From: Kineosporia sp. A_224
GTDB taxonomy: Bacteria > Actinomycetota > Actinomycetes > Actinomycetales > Kineosporiaceae
Direction: 5' to 3'
DNA length: 38,778 bases
Assembly (NCBI RefSeq): GCF_002198655.1
Contig: NZ_MWLN01000099.1
Span: 1 to 38,778 of the forward strand
Under the pieces are notes generated by a model. That model was not told where the DNA came from. It saw only the letters and a list, made by a program, of their open reading frames with translations, and made no database searches. Below are positions 1 to 8,944 of this stretch, in pieces. The position numbers were made by a program, and so were the translations under genes. Position 1 is the stretch's first letter; each line of letters opens with the position of its first letter.

Positions 1-526
<526 letters not shown>

Positions 527-629
527 GTTGTGACTGAGTCCTATGGCGACCTTTTTGTCCGTGGGGGTCGGGACCTGTCGGCGGTCCGCGGTTGACTCTC
601 GACCAGGTCGAGACACGAGGGTCGGTCGG

Positions 630-1733
630 GTGGAGAGCACGTACGGGATCGGCGAGATGGCCCGGGCGACCGGGTTGTCGGTGGGCGCGCTGCGGTTCTA
701 CGACCGCGAGGGGCTGCTCGCCCCGGCGCACGTGGACCCGTGGTCCGGGTACCGGCGGTACGCGGACGAGCAGGTCGCCGTCGGGCGGCTCGTCGCCCGG
801 CTGCGCCGGGTCGGGCTGCCGCTGGCCGACGTCGGCCGGGTGCTCGCGCACCCGCACGACCGGGCCGTCGTCGGCGCCGTGCTCGGTGCGCACCTGCACC
901 GGCTCGAGACCGGCCTCGACCTGGCCCGGCGCGAGCTCTCCGCCGTCCTGGAGCAGCTCCGGGACGACCTCGACGACCAGGAGACCCCGATGACCAGCCA
1001 GACCAGCCCGAACGACCTGACCCTCACCCTGCCCGCCGCCGACCTCGCCACCGCCCTGCGCGGCGTCCGGTTCGCCGCCGGCACCGACCCGGCGCTCCCC
1101 GCGATCACGGGCGTCCTCCTCGACGTGGCGGGCGCGACCCTGCGGGTCGTCGCGACCGACCGCTACCGGCTCGCCGTGACGACGGTGCCGGTGGTCCGGC
1201 CGGACGGCGCGCAGGCCGGCCCGGCCGACGGTTCGGCGCTCGTGCCCGCCGCGTTCGCGGACGCCGTCGTCGCTGCCTGCCCGGCGGGCGCGGCCGACGC
1301 CCACGTCCTCCTCGGCCCCGACGTCGCCGTCACCGTCGCCGGCCGCACGCTGACGACCGCCGTCCTCGGCGCGCCGTACCCGCAGTGGGAGCGCCTCGTC
1401 CGGCCCGGCCGCACGACCGTCGTGACGCTCGACGCGACTGCGGTCCGCGACGGTGCCCGCGCCGCCCGCACGACGACCCGCCGCCGCGACGACGGGGCGA
1501 CGTTCGAGACGTGCGCCTTCCAGGTGTCCGGCGACGGGCTCGTGTGGCTCGCCCCCGACGATGCCGCCCACGGCGTCGCGGTGAACCGCGAGTTCCTCAT
1601 CGAGGCGGTCGAGGCCCTCGACGGCGACCAGCTCGTCCTCGGCGTCGACGACGCGCACACGCCGCTCGCGCTGACGAGCCCCGGCCGGCCGGGCGCCCTG
1701 AGCATCCTCATGCCGGTGCGGCACGACGGCTGA
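630..1733 (+). CDS. MerR-type regulator fused to a DNA polymerase III beta-clamp-like domain
   Basis: The protein has 367 aa. Residues 1-110 are a MerR-type winged helix: YGIGEMARATGLSVGALRFY, then DREGLL, the YRRYAD wing, and a helical region RRVGLPLADVGRVL followed by a coiled-coil-like segment. Residues about 125-367 resemble DnaN domains: TLTLPAADLATALRGV, then ITGVLLDVAGATLRVVATDR and YRLAV, as in the central clamp domain. The chosen start is GTG 630, which has GAGG 10 nt upstream; an upstream in-frame ATG at 543 would add residues that are not MerR-like. The role is not established. It may be a regulator that uses a clamp fold for dimerisation or ligand sensing rather than a processivity factor. 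It is divergent from the xylanase, but nothing shows it controls it. Confidence 0.8.
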   Translation: MESTYGIGEMARATGLSVGALRFYDREGLLAPAHVDPWSGYRRYADEQVAVGRLVARLRRVGLPLADVGRVLAHPHDRAVVGAVLGAHLHRLETGLDLARRELSAVLEQLRDDLDDQETPMTSQTSPNDLTLTLPAADLATALRGVRFAAGTDPALPAITGVLLDVAGATLRVVATDRYRLAVTTVPVVRPDGAQAGPADGSALVPAAFADAVVAACPAGAADAHVLLGPDVAVTVAGRTLTTAVLGAPYPQWERLVRPGRTTVVTLDATAVRDGARAARTTTRRRDDGATFETCAFQVSGDGLVWLAPDDAAHGVAVNREFLIEAVEALDGDQLVLGVDDAHTPLALTSPGRPGALSILMPVRHDG

Positions 1734-1763
1734 CCGCGTGACGGCGTGGTGGACCATGGTGCG

Positions 1764-2093
1764 ATGAGTCCGCGCCCGGCGCCGGGTCCCACCCGGATGG
1801 ACCACACCTTCCGCGCCACCCTGGAGAAGTCCGCCGCCCCCGGCGGCCACACGTACGTCGTCATGCCGGGCTCGGCGGAGTTCTTCGGCACCCGCGGGCT
1901 CGTCAAGGTCTCCGGCACCGTCGACGGCGAGCCCTTCCGCAGCTCCTTCATGGCGCTCGGCGACGGGCGGCACAAGCTGCCCGTCGCCGCGCCGCTGCGG
2001 AAGGCGATCGGCAAGGAGGCCGGTGCCGAGGTCGTCGTCCGGCTCCTCGAGCGGCTCGACGGCAAGCCGGTGCCGGGGCTGGCGCAGCCGTAG
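1764..2093 (+). CDS. DUF1905-family small protein
   Basis: This protein of about 109 aa carries the features of DUF1905: FRATLEKS near the N-terminus, [19 protein letters not shown], a [18 protein letters not shown] segment and the EVVVRLLER strand. It is cytosolic by appearance, with no signal or membrane segment. The family is predicted to be a small beta-barrel and has no known reaction. Start choice is uncertain: ATG 1764 is taken, but GTG 1746 and ATG 1797 are in frame and none has a strong ribosome site. It follows the MerR-clamp gene by 30 bases on the same strand and may share its transcript. Confidence 0.7.
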   Translation: MSPRPAPGPTRMDHTFRATLEKSAAPGGHTYVVMPGSAEFFGTRGLVKVSGTVDGEPFRSSFMALGDGRHKLPVAAPLRKAIGKEAGAEVVVRLLERLDGKPVPGLAQP

Positions 2094-2137
2094 GGCTGAC
2101 CTGCAGCGGACAGCCGCTCCCCCGGTAGCCTCCGGCC

Positions 2138-2788
2138 GTGGTCTTCTCCCGGTGGCGCGAACCGAGCGCGCCCGCCGCCATGCTCGCGGCCGCCGCCGAA
2201 CGCGGCTGGGTGCAGGTCGGTCCGCCGACGGTCGCCGGGCTGCAGCCGCCCACGCTCGCCAGGTTCGACGTCGAGGGCCTCGCCGGCACGCGCCCGACGC
2301 CCTGCGAGTACTGGGCCGCCGCCTCACCGGACGGCATGCTCGCCTCGCACCTCACGGTGTTCCGCGACGAGTCCGACACCCCGTCGTACGACATGGTCGC
2401 CTGGGACGACCCGACGACGGCCGCGGTGCTGCCGCACGTCGAGCTCTCGGTGCACGGGGGCGGGGTGCAGAACCACCGCCTCGGTGACCGGTTCGGGTCG
2501 CACGGCTCGACGAGGGTGCCGGTGGCCGCGCCCGGGTTCCGGCTCACGGTCCGCCGGGACTGCGCGGACGCCGCGGCCGCCCTCGCCGCGCACCCGGGCC
2601 TGCCGGAGCTCGCCGCGCTGCTCGGTACCGACCGCGGCGGCGCGCGGCTCGACACCCTCGACGGCCGCTGCGCGCTGTGGCGGGTCACCGCGGGGCCGCG
2701 CAAGGGCGCCGCGCGCTGGCAGGCCCTGCTCGACGCCGCCGCCCTCGCCCGGCGGGTCCTCGCCGAGAGCGCCGCGGCGCGGCGCTGA
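2138..2788 (+). CDS. Hypothetical protein, unrecognised
   Basis: The protein has 216 aa with a GTG start at 2138, 44 bases after the DUF1905 gene. It has no signal peptide or clear membrane helix. Notable segments are an N-terminal RGWVQVGPPTVAGLQPP stretch, a central HVELSVHGGGVQNHRLGDRF, and an Ala/Arg-rich C-terminal helix. Codon use is normal for the region, and third-position GC supports a real gene. I do not recognise the family and assign no function. It is followed by a perfect hairpin that separates it from the convergent kinase operon. Confidence 0.6.
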   Translation: MVFSRWREPSAPAAMLAAAAERGWVQVGPPTVAGLQPPTLARFDVEGLAGTRPTPCEYWAAASPDGMLASHLTVFRDESDTPSYDMVAWDDPTTAAVLPHVELSVHGGGVQNHRLGDRFGSHGSTRVPVAAPGFRLTVRRDCADAAAALAAHPGLPELAALLGTDRGGARLDTLDGRCALWRVTAGPRKGAARWQALLDAAALARRVLAESAAARR

Positions 2789-2817
2789 TCGGACGACCAT
2801 CGGGCCACTGGACCCCG

Positions 2818-2866
2818 AGTTACTAGCGCGTATGACCCAGTTGCTGGGTCATACGCGCTAGTAACT
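2818..2866. terminator. 23-bp perfect hairpin between convergent genes
   Basis: Two perfectly complementary 23-base arms (2818-2840 and 2844-2866) flank a 3-base TTG centre. The hairpin lies between the ends of two convergent genes (2788 and 2890), where a bidirectional terminator is expected. No T-tract follows on either strand. Its lower GC content differs from its surroundings. Confidence 0.55.
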
Positions 2867-2889
2867 GCCGGCGTTGCGCGGCCCTGACC

Positions 2890-4224
2890 TCAGCCGGCCT
2901 TGCGGGCCTCGAGCGGCAGCCAGACGACGAGCCGGGTGCCGCGGCCGGGCTCGGAGGAGATGGTCAGCTCGCCCTGCTGCGCCCGGACCCGGTCCGCGAG
3001 CAGCGTGAGGCCGACGTGCCCGGCGGCCCGCTGCTTGACCAGGTCGCGCGAGGACATGCCCTGGCCGTCGTCCTCGATGAGCAGCGTCGCGACGCCGTCC
3101 CGGGCGGTGAGCGAGATCGTCGCGCGGGTCGCCGCGGCGTGCCGGGCGACGTTGCGGATCCCCTCCTGCGCCGCGCGGAACAGCAGCGCCCTGAGCTCGT
3201 GGTCCAGCGACACCGGGTCGATGTCGACGTCCACCCGGACCCCGCGGCCCTTGAGGTCGGCCGCGAGCTCGGGCAGCTCGCGGGCGAGGTCGATCGGCGG
3301 CGCGTCCCCGGGGTGCAGCTTGATGAGCATGGCCCGCAGCTGGGCGATGCTCGACCGCGAGGTCTCCGCGCCCTCGCGCAGCGTCGTCGCGAGCTCCTCC
3401 GTCGAGCGGCGGTGCACGCTGCTGGCGGTCGCGGCGAGGTCGAAAGCCATCCCGGCGAGGTCCTGGACGACGGTGTCGTGGAGGTCGGACGCGATCCGGC
3501 TCCGCTCGTCCTGCCGGGCGAGCTCGGCGCGGGCGAGCAGCTCGACGCGCTCCTCGGCCTCGGCCCGGGACCGGCGGCCCCACCACAGCGCCAGCGGCAG
3601 CTGGGCGAGCGCGAGCGCGAGCAGGGCGATGAGCATGACCGGCAGGTAGGACCACCAGATGGCGTGCGTGGCCGCCGCGACCCGGCCGCTCGTCTGGTAG
3701 GTCTCGGCGACGAGCCGGGTGCCGTCCGCGGCGACGACCGGCACGTACACCTCGAGGAGTTCGCCCTGGCCCTGCTCGAACGCGTGCTCGCCGGCGGTCG
3801 GGTCGGCGAACTCGGCGTCCGCGACGCCCGTACGCGCGACCTCGACGATGTCGGACGACGCCCCGGGCGCCGTCCCGATGAGCCGGTTCTCGTCGGACCA
3901 GACGATCCGCCCGTCGGGCGCCCACAGCTTGATCCGGACGATGACGTCCCCGAGAACGGCGCCCTCGGCCGCCTCCAGGCCGGCGAGCGCGACCGGGTCG
4001 CCGTCGAGCAGCGCCCGGCTCACGTGCGGCCGGATCGCGACGTCCGTGACGACCCGGGTCAGCTCGGTCGCGTCGCGCAGCGCCTCCTCGCGGGCGACCC
4101 GCTGGAGGACGAACAGGCCGGCCGTCGTGACGACGAGCAGGAGGGCGGAGGCCGAGATGACGAACTGGACGGCGGCCAGGGCACGTCCGGTGGGCCGGCC
4201 CCCGACGAAGCCGGGCAGCCTCAT
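2890..4224 (-). CDS. Membrane sensor histidine kinase, NarL/LiaS (HisKA_3) type
   Basis: The protein has 444 aa: a transmembrane helix at about 17-40, an extracytoplasmic sensor region of about 140 aa (FVLQRV through to VAAATHA), a second helix at about 188-213, then a HisKA_3 dimerisation domain with the box RSRIASDLHDTVVQDLAG (phospho-acceptor His249). The HATPase has N358 (GIRNVARH), DDGQG at 385-389 and GHVGL at 402-406. All residues for autophosphorylation are present. The start ATG overlaps the stop of the upstream kinase-like gene by 4 nt, so the two are translationally coupled. The likely partner is the NarL-type response regulator at 7646. The signal is unknown; the extracytoplasmic domain and the adjoining secreted protease suggest an envelope or extracellular cue. 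Confidence 0.88.
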   Translation of the reverse strand: MRLPGFVGGRPTGRALAAVQFVISASALLLVVTTAGLFVLQRVAREEALRDATELTRVVTDVAIRPHVSRALLDGDPVALAGLEAAEGAVLGDVIVRIKLWAPDGRIVWSDENRLIGTAPGASSDIVEVARTGVADAEFADPTAGEHAFEQGQGELLEVYVPVVAADGTRLVAETYQTSGRVAAATHAIWWSYLPVMLIALLALALAQLPLALWWGRRSRAEAEERVELLARAELARQDERSRIASDLHDTVVQDLAGMAFDLAATASSVHRRSTEELATTLREGAETSRSSIAQLRAMLIKLHPGDAPPIDLARELPELAADLKGRGVRVDVDIDPVSLDHELRALLFRAAQEGIRNVARHAAATRATISLTARDGVATLLIEDDGQGMSSRDLVKQRAAGHVGLTLLADRVRAQQGELTISSEPGRGTRLVVWLPLEARKAG

Positions 4225-5744
4225 CGCGGGACCCGCACCCAGAAGGTGACACCCGCGCCGGGCCGGTTGACGATCCCCGCCGAACCGCCGTGCGCCTCGG
4301 CGACGGTCCGCACGAGTGCGAGCCCGAGGCCGCCGCCGTCGCGGCGCGCGTCCGCCCGGTAGAAGGGCTCGAAGATGATCTCCTCGTGGCCGGCCGGGAC
4401 CCCGCCGCCCTCGTCGACGACCTCGAAGAGGATCGACCGGTCCTCCTCGACGGCGCGGAAGTTCACCGGGCGCGCCCCGGAGCCGTGGTCGGCGGTGTTC
4501 TGGAGCAGGCGCAGCAGCGCCTCCTCCATCCGGTCCTGGTCGAGCGCGGCGACGGTCGCGGTCGCCGGCGCGGCGGCGTGCAGCCGCTCGCCGAGGAACG
4601 GCTCGGCCTTCGTCGCGACGTTCGCGACGAGCTCGGCGAGCGGGACCTCCTTGCGGTCGACGTAGCCGGGCGTCTGGGAGCGCCCGATGTCGGCCATGTC
4701 GTCGAGGATCCGGCTCACGAGGCGCAGGTCGGCGCGGGTCTCCTCGCTGATCCCGGGGGCAGGGGCGGCGCCGTTGTGGCCGGCGCCGTTCTGCTGGCGG
4801 CGGTCGACGGCGCTCGAGATCGCCCCGATCGGGCGGCGCAGCCGGCCGGCGACGTCGGCCATGAGCTGGCGCTGCCGGTGGAGCGCGAGCTCGAGCTGGT
4901 CGAGCATGTGGTTGAGCGCGACGGCGAGCTCCGGCAGCCGGCCGCCGCCCTCGCCGACGGGGAGCCTGGCCTCGAAGGCGCGCTCGCGCGCGATCGCCTC
5001 GGCCCCCTTCATCATCTGCTCCATCTGGTTCGCCTCGATGGTGCTGCGCACCCAGTCCCGGTAGGCGAGGGAGAGCAGCACGATCGGCAGCGCGAGCAGG
5101 ACGACGCCGTAAGGGCTGACGTTCCACAGCACTGCGGCGAGCAGCCCGACCGAGACGTTGCCGACCCACTGGATGTTCGTCAGCCGCCACGGCCCGAAGA
5201 GGACGCCGCGCAGCGGTTCGGCCTGGACGAGCGAGATGACGACCGCGACGAGCCCGACGTTGAGGACCGACGCCAGCGCCATCGCCGCCGCGGCGATCGC
5301 CCACGTCACCGGGTCGAGCGGGTCGCGCCCCGAGCCGCCCAGGCCGAAGACGGCCTCCGCGACGGTGAGCGCGACGGCGACCTGCCCGACGTTGAAGGCG
5401 ATCTTGCGCAGCGGCCACCGCGCGGCCACCTGCCAGGCGGCGGTGCCGAGCACGGCACCGAGCGTCGGCACGCCCGGCACGGTGAGCAGCAGCGCCGTCG
5501 TCCACACGGCGTCGGAGAGCATGACGTGCTCGGTCTCGTCGCCGTGCGGGAGCTGGAACGTGAACCGGTCGGCGACGACGACCGCCGCGGCGACCACGAC
5601 GAGGGCGAGGAGGTCCCCGGACGTCAGGTCACCGGCACGGCTCACCGCGAGGGCGACCGCGAGCACGCCGAGCACCGACACCGCGGCGATGAAGACGCGT
5701 GCGGCGGGCGGGATCCCGGTCGTCGGGGCGGAGGGTTCGGTCAC
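4221..5744 (-). CDS. Membrane histidine-kinase-like protein lacking the phospho-acceptor His
   Basis: The protein has 507 aa. The N-terminal about 230 residues hold six or more hydrophobic helices. A linker resembling HAMP follows (RERAFEARLPVGEGGGRLPE, LNHMLDQL), then a DHp-like helix and a HATPase. The DHp motif reads LMADVAGRLRRPIGAI where the family has ADVSHELRTPL, so the His position is Gly300. The ATP-binding half looks intact: N416 (LLQNTADHG), DEGGG at 444-448, FEPFYR at 458-463 and GGGLGLAL at 470-477. It may be a pseudokinase or co-sensor modulating the kinase downstream. The GTG start follows directly after the protease stop codon (0-nt gap), and its stop overlaps the next kinase start. 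The His loss is seen directly; its meaning is inference. Confidence 0.8.
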   Translation of the reverse strand: MTEPSAPTTGIPPAARVFIAAVSVLGVLAVALAVSRAGDLTSGDLLALVVVAAAVVVADRFTFQLPHGDETEHVMLSDAVWTTALLLTVPGVPTLGAVLGTAAWQVAARWPLRKIAFNVGQVAVALTVAEAVFGLGGSGRDPLDPVTWAIAAAAMALASVLNVGLVAVVISLVQAEPLRGVLFGPWRLTNIQWVGNVSVGLLAAVLWNVSPYGVVLLALPIVLLSLAYRDWVRSTIEANQMEQMMKGAEAIARERAFEARLPVGEGGGRLPELAVALNHMLDQLELALHRQRQLMADVAGRLRRPIGAISSAVDRRQQNGAGHNGAAPAPGISEETRADLRLVSRILDDMADIGRSQTPGYVDRKEVPLAELVANVATKAEPFLGERLHAAAPATATVAALDQDRMEEALLRLLQNTADHGSGARPVNFRAVEEDRSILFEVVDEGGGVPAGHEEIIFEPFYRADARRDGGGLGLALVRTVAEAHGGSAGIVNRPGAGVTFWVRVPR

Positions 5745-7487
5745 CTACTGCCACATCCCCGTGCCCCAGTAGCGACCGCCCCAGTAGCGACCGCCCCAGT
5801 ATCGGCCGTCCCAGCCGGCCTCGAGCCAGCCGGGGGCGCCGTAGTAGTCGGGCTCCCAGGTGAGCTGCGGGACCCGGCCGCCGGTCCAGGCCGGGGCCGG
5901 GGCGGAGCCGGCGATCTCCGCGGTCGCTGCCGACCACGGGCTCGCGGCCCAGGTCGCGGGGCTCCACGGCGTCGTCACCGCGGCCGCCGTCCACGGGGTG
6001 CCGAGCGCGTCGACCTCGCCGGTGAGCAGCGTCGGGACGCCGTCCCCGTCGACGTCGGCGTACACCGGGTGGGTGCCCCGGGTGGCCTGGAGCGGGCCGG
6101 TCCCGGTCGAGGCCACCGCTGCGGCGTTCGCCGCGGGGAGCGGCCCTGCGGACGTCGCGAGCGCGACGGCCTGCGCGGCGTCGACGAGGCCCGCACCGCC
6201 GCCAGCCGCACCGGCGAGGGTCCGGTCGGTGGTCGCGAGCAGGACGCCCTTGACCTGGTCCGGGGTGAGCGCCGGGTTCGCGGCGACCATCCGGGCGACG
6301 ACGCCGGCGACGATCGCCGACGCCTGCGAGGTGCCCGCGCCGCGGAAGTAGTCGACGCCGACCCGGGCCGCGGGGCGGAAGGTGTCGATGGTGCTGCCGG
6401 GGGCGCGCAGGCCCACGAGGGCGACGCCGGGGGCGAGCAGGTCGGGCTTGTCCGCACCGTCCGCCGTCGGGCCGCGGCTGGAGAAGGCCGCGACGACGTC
6501 GTCCGCCGGCTGCGCCGTGCCCGCGATGTCGGCCGCGCCGACGGTGATGGCGAACGGGTCGTCACCGGGCTTGGTGATCGAAGACGCCGCGCCGGCGTTG
6601 CCCGCCGACATGACGACGACGATCCCGGCCCGCCAGGCCTGCTCGACGGCGGCGGCCAGCGGGTCGGAGCCCGTCGGCCCGGCCGCGTCGGTGCCGAAGG
6701 AGAGGTTGACGACGCGGATCCCGTACGTGTCGCGGTGCGCGACGACCCAGTGCAGACCGGCGACGATCGTCGAGACGTCGGTCGCGCCGTCCCAGCCGGC
6801 GACCTTGACCGACACGACGTCGGCCTGCTCGGCCGCGCCGCTGTACCGCTCGAGGGACAGCGCACCGTCACCGGCGACGAGGCCGATCATGTGCGTGCCG
6901 TGGCCGAAGTGGTCGAGGCCGTCGTGCTCGGCGGTGAGGTCGACCCGGGCGACGAGCCGCTCGCCCAGGTCCGCGGACGGCGTGACCCCGGTGTCGAGGA
7001 CGGCGACGGTGACACCGCCGCCGCGGTTCTTGTTCGGCACCTGGTCCAGGCCGATGGCCTGCTGCCAGATCTCCGTCTCGGGGAGCGCGTCGAAGCACGA
7101 GGGGTCGGTCGCCGGGCAGGCGCTGACGCCGGTGACCGGGTCCTGCTCGAGCCGCTCGGTGCGGAGCACGAGCGGGGACTGCCGCACGGGGATCAGCGTG
7201 CCGGCGGGCAGCCGGGCCTCGAAGCCGCCCTGCGCGGGCAGCTGCTTCTTGACCCGGCCGCCGAGCGAGATGACGAGGTTCTCGGCGGCGTAGGAGGCCG
7301 GGTTCTTCTCGACGACGAGCACGCGGGACTCCGACGACGGGCCGAGGTCGGTGCTGCCCGAGGTGCCGGTGGCCGCGGACGCGGACAGCGCGGAGCCCGT
7401 CATGACGAGACCGGCGCACGAGAGCGCGGCCGCGCTCCTGCGCAGCAACGGTCGAACGGTGCTCCGGCCAGCGACGTTCGCCGTCAT
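5745..7487 (-). CDS. Secreted subtilisin-family (S8) serine protease with W/Y-rich tail
   Basis: The protein has 580 aa. A signal peptide (PLLRRSAAALSCAGLVMTG, cleavage near SASA) is followed by a propeptide-like segment to about residue 150. The S8 catalytic domain has Asp165 (AVLDTGV), His196 (HFGHGTH), Asn297 (MSAGNAG) and Ser387 (GAGTSQAS). After about residue 450 the domain gives way to a low-complexity region with spaced tryptophans (TPWTAA, TPWSPATW, SPWSAATAE), ending in a GGRYW repeat and GMWQ. The tail has no LPXTG motif. The start ATG 7487 has GAGGAG about 8 bases upstream. It is the first gene of a run with two kinase-like genes (0-nt gap to the second), which suggests that the protease activity is sensed or regulated by that system. 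Confidence 0.9.
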   Translation of the reverse strand: MTANVAGRSTVRPLLRRSAAALSCAGLVMTGSALSASAATGTSGSTDLGPSSESRVLVVEKNPASYAAENLVISLGGRVKKQLPAQGGFEARLPAGTLIPVRQSPLVLRTERLEQDPVTGVSACPATDPSCFDALPETEIWQQAIGLDQVPNKNRGGGVTVAVLDTGVTPSADLGERLVARVDLTAEHDGLDHFGHGTHMIGLVAGDGALSLERYSGAAEQADVVSVKVAGWDGATDVSTIVAGLHWVVAHRDTYGIRVVNLSFGTDAAGPTGSDPLAAAVEQAWRAGIVVVMSAGNAGAASSITKPGDDPFAITVGAADIAGTAQPADDVVAAFSSRGPTADGADKPDLLAPGVALVGLRAPGSTIDTFRPAARVGVDYFRGAGTSQASAIVAGVVARMVAANPALTPDQVKGVLLATTDRTLAGAAGGGAGLVDAAQAVALATSAGPLPAANAAAVASTGTGPLQATRGTHPVYADVDGDGVPTLLTGEVDALGTPWTAAAVTTPWSPATWAASPWSAATAEIAGSAPAPAWTGGRVPQLTWEPDYYGAPGWLEAGWDGRYWGGRYWGGRYWGTGMWQ

Positions 7488-7645
7488 CCTGGCTCCTCGG
7501 GGGGTCTTGTTCCTGGCCTGACCTCGCAGGTTTGCACGCGAGGGGTGGGTGGCGCCCTTGGACATCAGTCCTACGACCTGCGCGGGGGGCATCGACGTCC
7601 CGTCGGCCCTGTCCCCCGCGGCCCCGGACCGGGAGACTGGCGCGC
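7488..7645. promoter_or_regulatory. Divergent promoter region, protease operon / response regulator
   Basis: This 158-bp divergent intergenic region must hold promoters for both the minus-strand protease-kinase run and the plus-strand regulator. It contains an inverted repeat, CCTCGC (7522-7527) with GCGAGG (7538-7543), separated by 10 bases, which could be a regulator site. No clear -10/-35 pair was identified, and binding by the encoded regulator is a guess. Confidence 0.3.
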
Positions 7646-8284
7646 ATGACGTCCGACGGCACGGTCCGGCTCCTGCTCTGCGACGACCACGCGGTCGTGC
7701 GCAAGGGCCTGACCCGGCTGCTGTCGGGCTACGAGGGCGTCGAGGTGGTCGGTGAGGCGGCGGACGGCGCCGAGGGCGTGGACGCTGCGGCGGCGCTCGC
7801 ACCGGACGTCATCCTCATGGACCTCGTCATGCCGAACGTCGACGGCATCGAGGCCACCCGGCGGATCGTCGAGGCCGACCCCGGGGCCCGCGTGCTCGTG
7901 CTCACGAGCTTCTCGGACGGCGACCGGGTGCGGTCGGCGATCGAGGCCGGCGCGCTCGGCTACTGCCTCAAGGACGCCCAGCCCGACGAGCTGGTCCGGG
8001 CGATCCGCTCCGTCGCCCGCGGCGAGTCCCCGATCGACCCCCGGGCCGCGCGGTCGTTCATCGACCAGGACCGCGTCGAGAAGCCCGGCGCCTCGCTGAC
8101 GCCGCGCGAGCGCGAGGTGCTCGAGCTGCTCGGGACCGGCATGACGAACCGGGCGATCGCCGTCCGGCTGGGCATCACCGAGGCGACGGTGAAGACCTAC
8201 CTCACCGACATCTACCGCCAGATCGGTGCGTCCGACCGCACCCAGGCCGCGCTCTTCGTGAGCAAGAACGGCTTCCGGGCCTGA
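7646..8284 (+). CDS. NarL/FixJ-family response regulator
   Basis: The protein has 212 aa. The receiver domain (1-120) has acidic pair D13/D14 (LLCDDHAVVR), phospho-acceptor Asp59 (ILMDLVMPNVDG), Thr87/Ser88 and Lys109 (YCLKDAQPDE). A LuxR-type HTH at about 150-205 reads LTPREREVLELLGTGMTNRA, then ITEATVKTYL. The start ATG 7646 has GGGAG about 10 bases upstream. It lies divergent from the protease/kinase run and is the obvious phosphorylation partner of the His249 kinase. It probably binds DNA as a phosphorylated dimer and may control the shared intergenic region. Confidence 0.93.
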   Translation: MTSDGTVRLLLCDDHAVVRKGLTRLLSGYEGVEVVGEAADGAEGVDAAAALAPDVILMDLVMPNVDGIEATRRIVEADPGARVLVLTSFSDGDRVRSAIEAGALGYCLKDAQPDELVRAIRSVARGESPIDPRAARSFIDQDRVEKPGASLTPREREVLELLGTGMTNRAIAVRLGITEATVKTYLTDIYRQIGASDRTQAALFVSKNGFRA

Positions 8285-8290
8285 CGCCGG

Positions 8291-8944
8291 TCAGTCCTCC
8301 GGTGGGGCCCCGCCCGCGCCGTCGGGCTCCGCCCGCAGGACGACGCGCCGCACGCTGGGCCGGCTCACCGCCGCGAACCCGGCCTCCTCGAAGACCTGGA
8401 CCGCACCGACGTGCACCTCGCCCCAGGTGATCTCCCTGCCGGGCGGCGTGAGGATGCCGTACCCCTCGACGGCCCGGGCACCGCAGGCCCGGGCGTGCTC
8501 GAGCGCCGCCCGGGCGAGCGGGTAGGTGAGGCCGCGGCCGCGGTAGCCCTTGCGGACGACGAAGCACGTCACCGCCCAGACGCCGTCGTCGTCCTTGTCC
8601 TCCTGACGGCCGGCCCAGACCGTGCGGCGGCCGAGCAGGTTCGGGTACGCCGTCCGCGGCTCGACGGCGACCCACCCGACCGGCTCGTCGTCGAGGTAGG
8701 CGACGAGGCCGCTCGTCGACGGCGCGTCCGGGTCGTCGCAGCCGGTCTGGTCGCGCTGCGCGTCCCGGCGCTCGGGCAGCGTCGTGTCGCGCCACATCCA
8801 GCCGCGCACCTTGAAGCGCTGGCAGCGGCAGTGGCCGGCGTCCGTCGTCCCGAAGATCGCGTCGAGGTCGTCCCAGGAGGCCTCGTTCGCGGGGACGACG
8901 CGGAGCCGGTCGTCGTCGACGGGCCCGGTGTCGGGGGGCGTCAC
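8291..8944 (-). CDS. GNAT-family N-acetyltransferase
   Basis: The protein has 217 aa with a GTG start at 8944. The acetyl-CoA site is FVVRKGYRGRGLTYPLARAA, with the Q/RxxGxG/A-type motif seen as RGRGL. An N-terminal Cys/His cluster (HCRCQRF) recurs in one GNAT subgroup. The VGWVAVEPR strand is also typical of the fold. No substrate can be named. Its start overlaps the stop of the upstream DinB-like gene by 4 nt, so the two are coupled. It converges on the response regulator with 6 nt between stop codons. Confidence 0.82.
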   Translation of the reverse strand: MTPPDTGPVDDDRLRVVPANEASWDDLDAIFGTTDAGHCRCQRFKVRGWMWRDTTLPERRDAQRDQTGCDDPDAPSTSGLVAYLDDEPVGWVAVEPRTAYPNLLGRRTVWAGRQEDKDDDGVWAVTCFVVRKGYRGRGLTYPLARAALEHARACGARAVEGYGILTPPGREITWGEVHVGAVQVFEEAGFAAVSRPSVRRVVLRAEPDGAGGAPPED

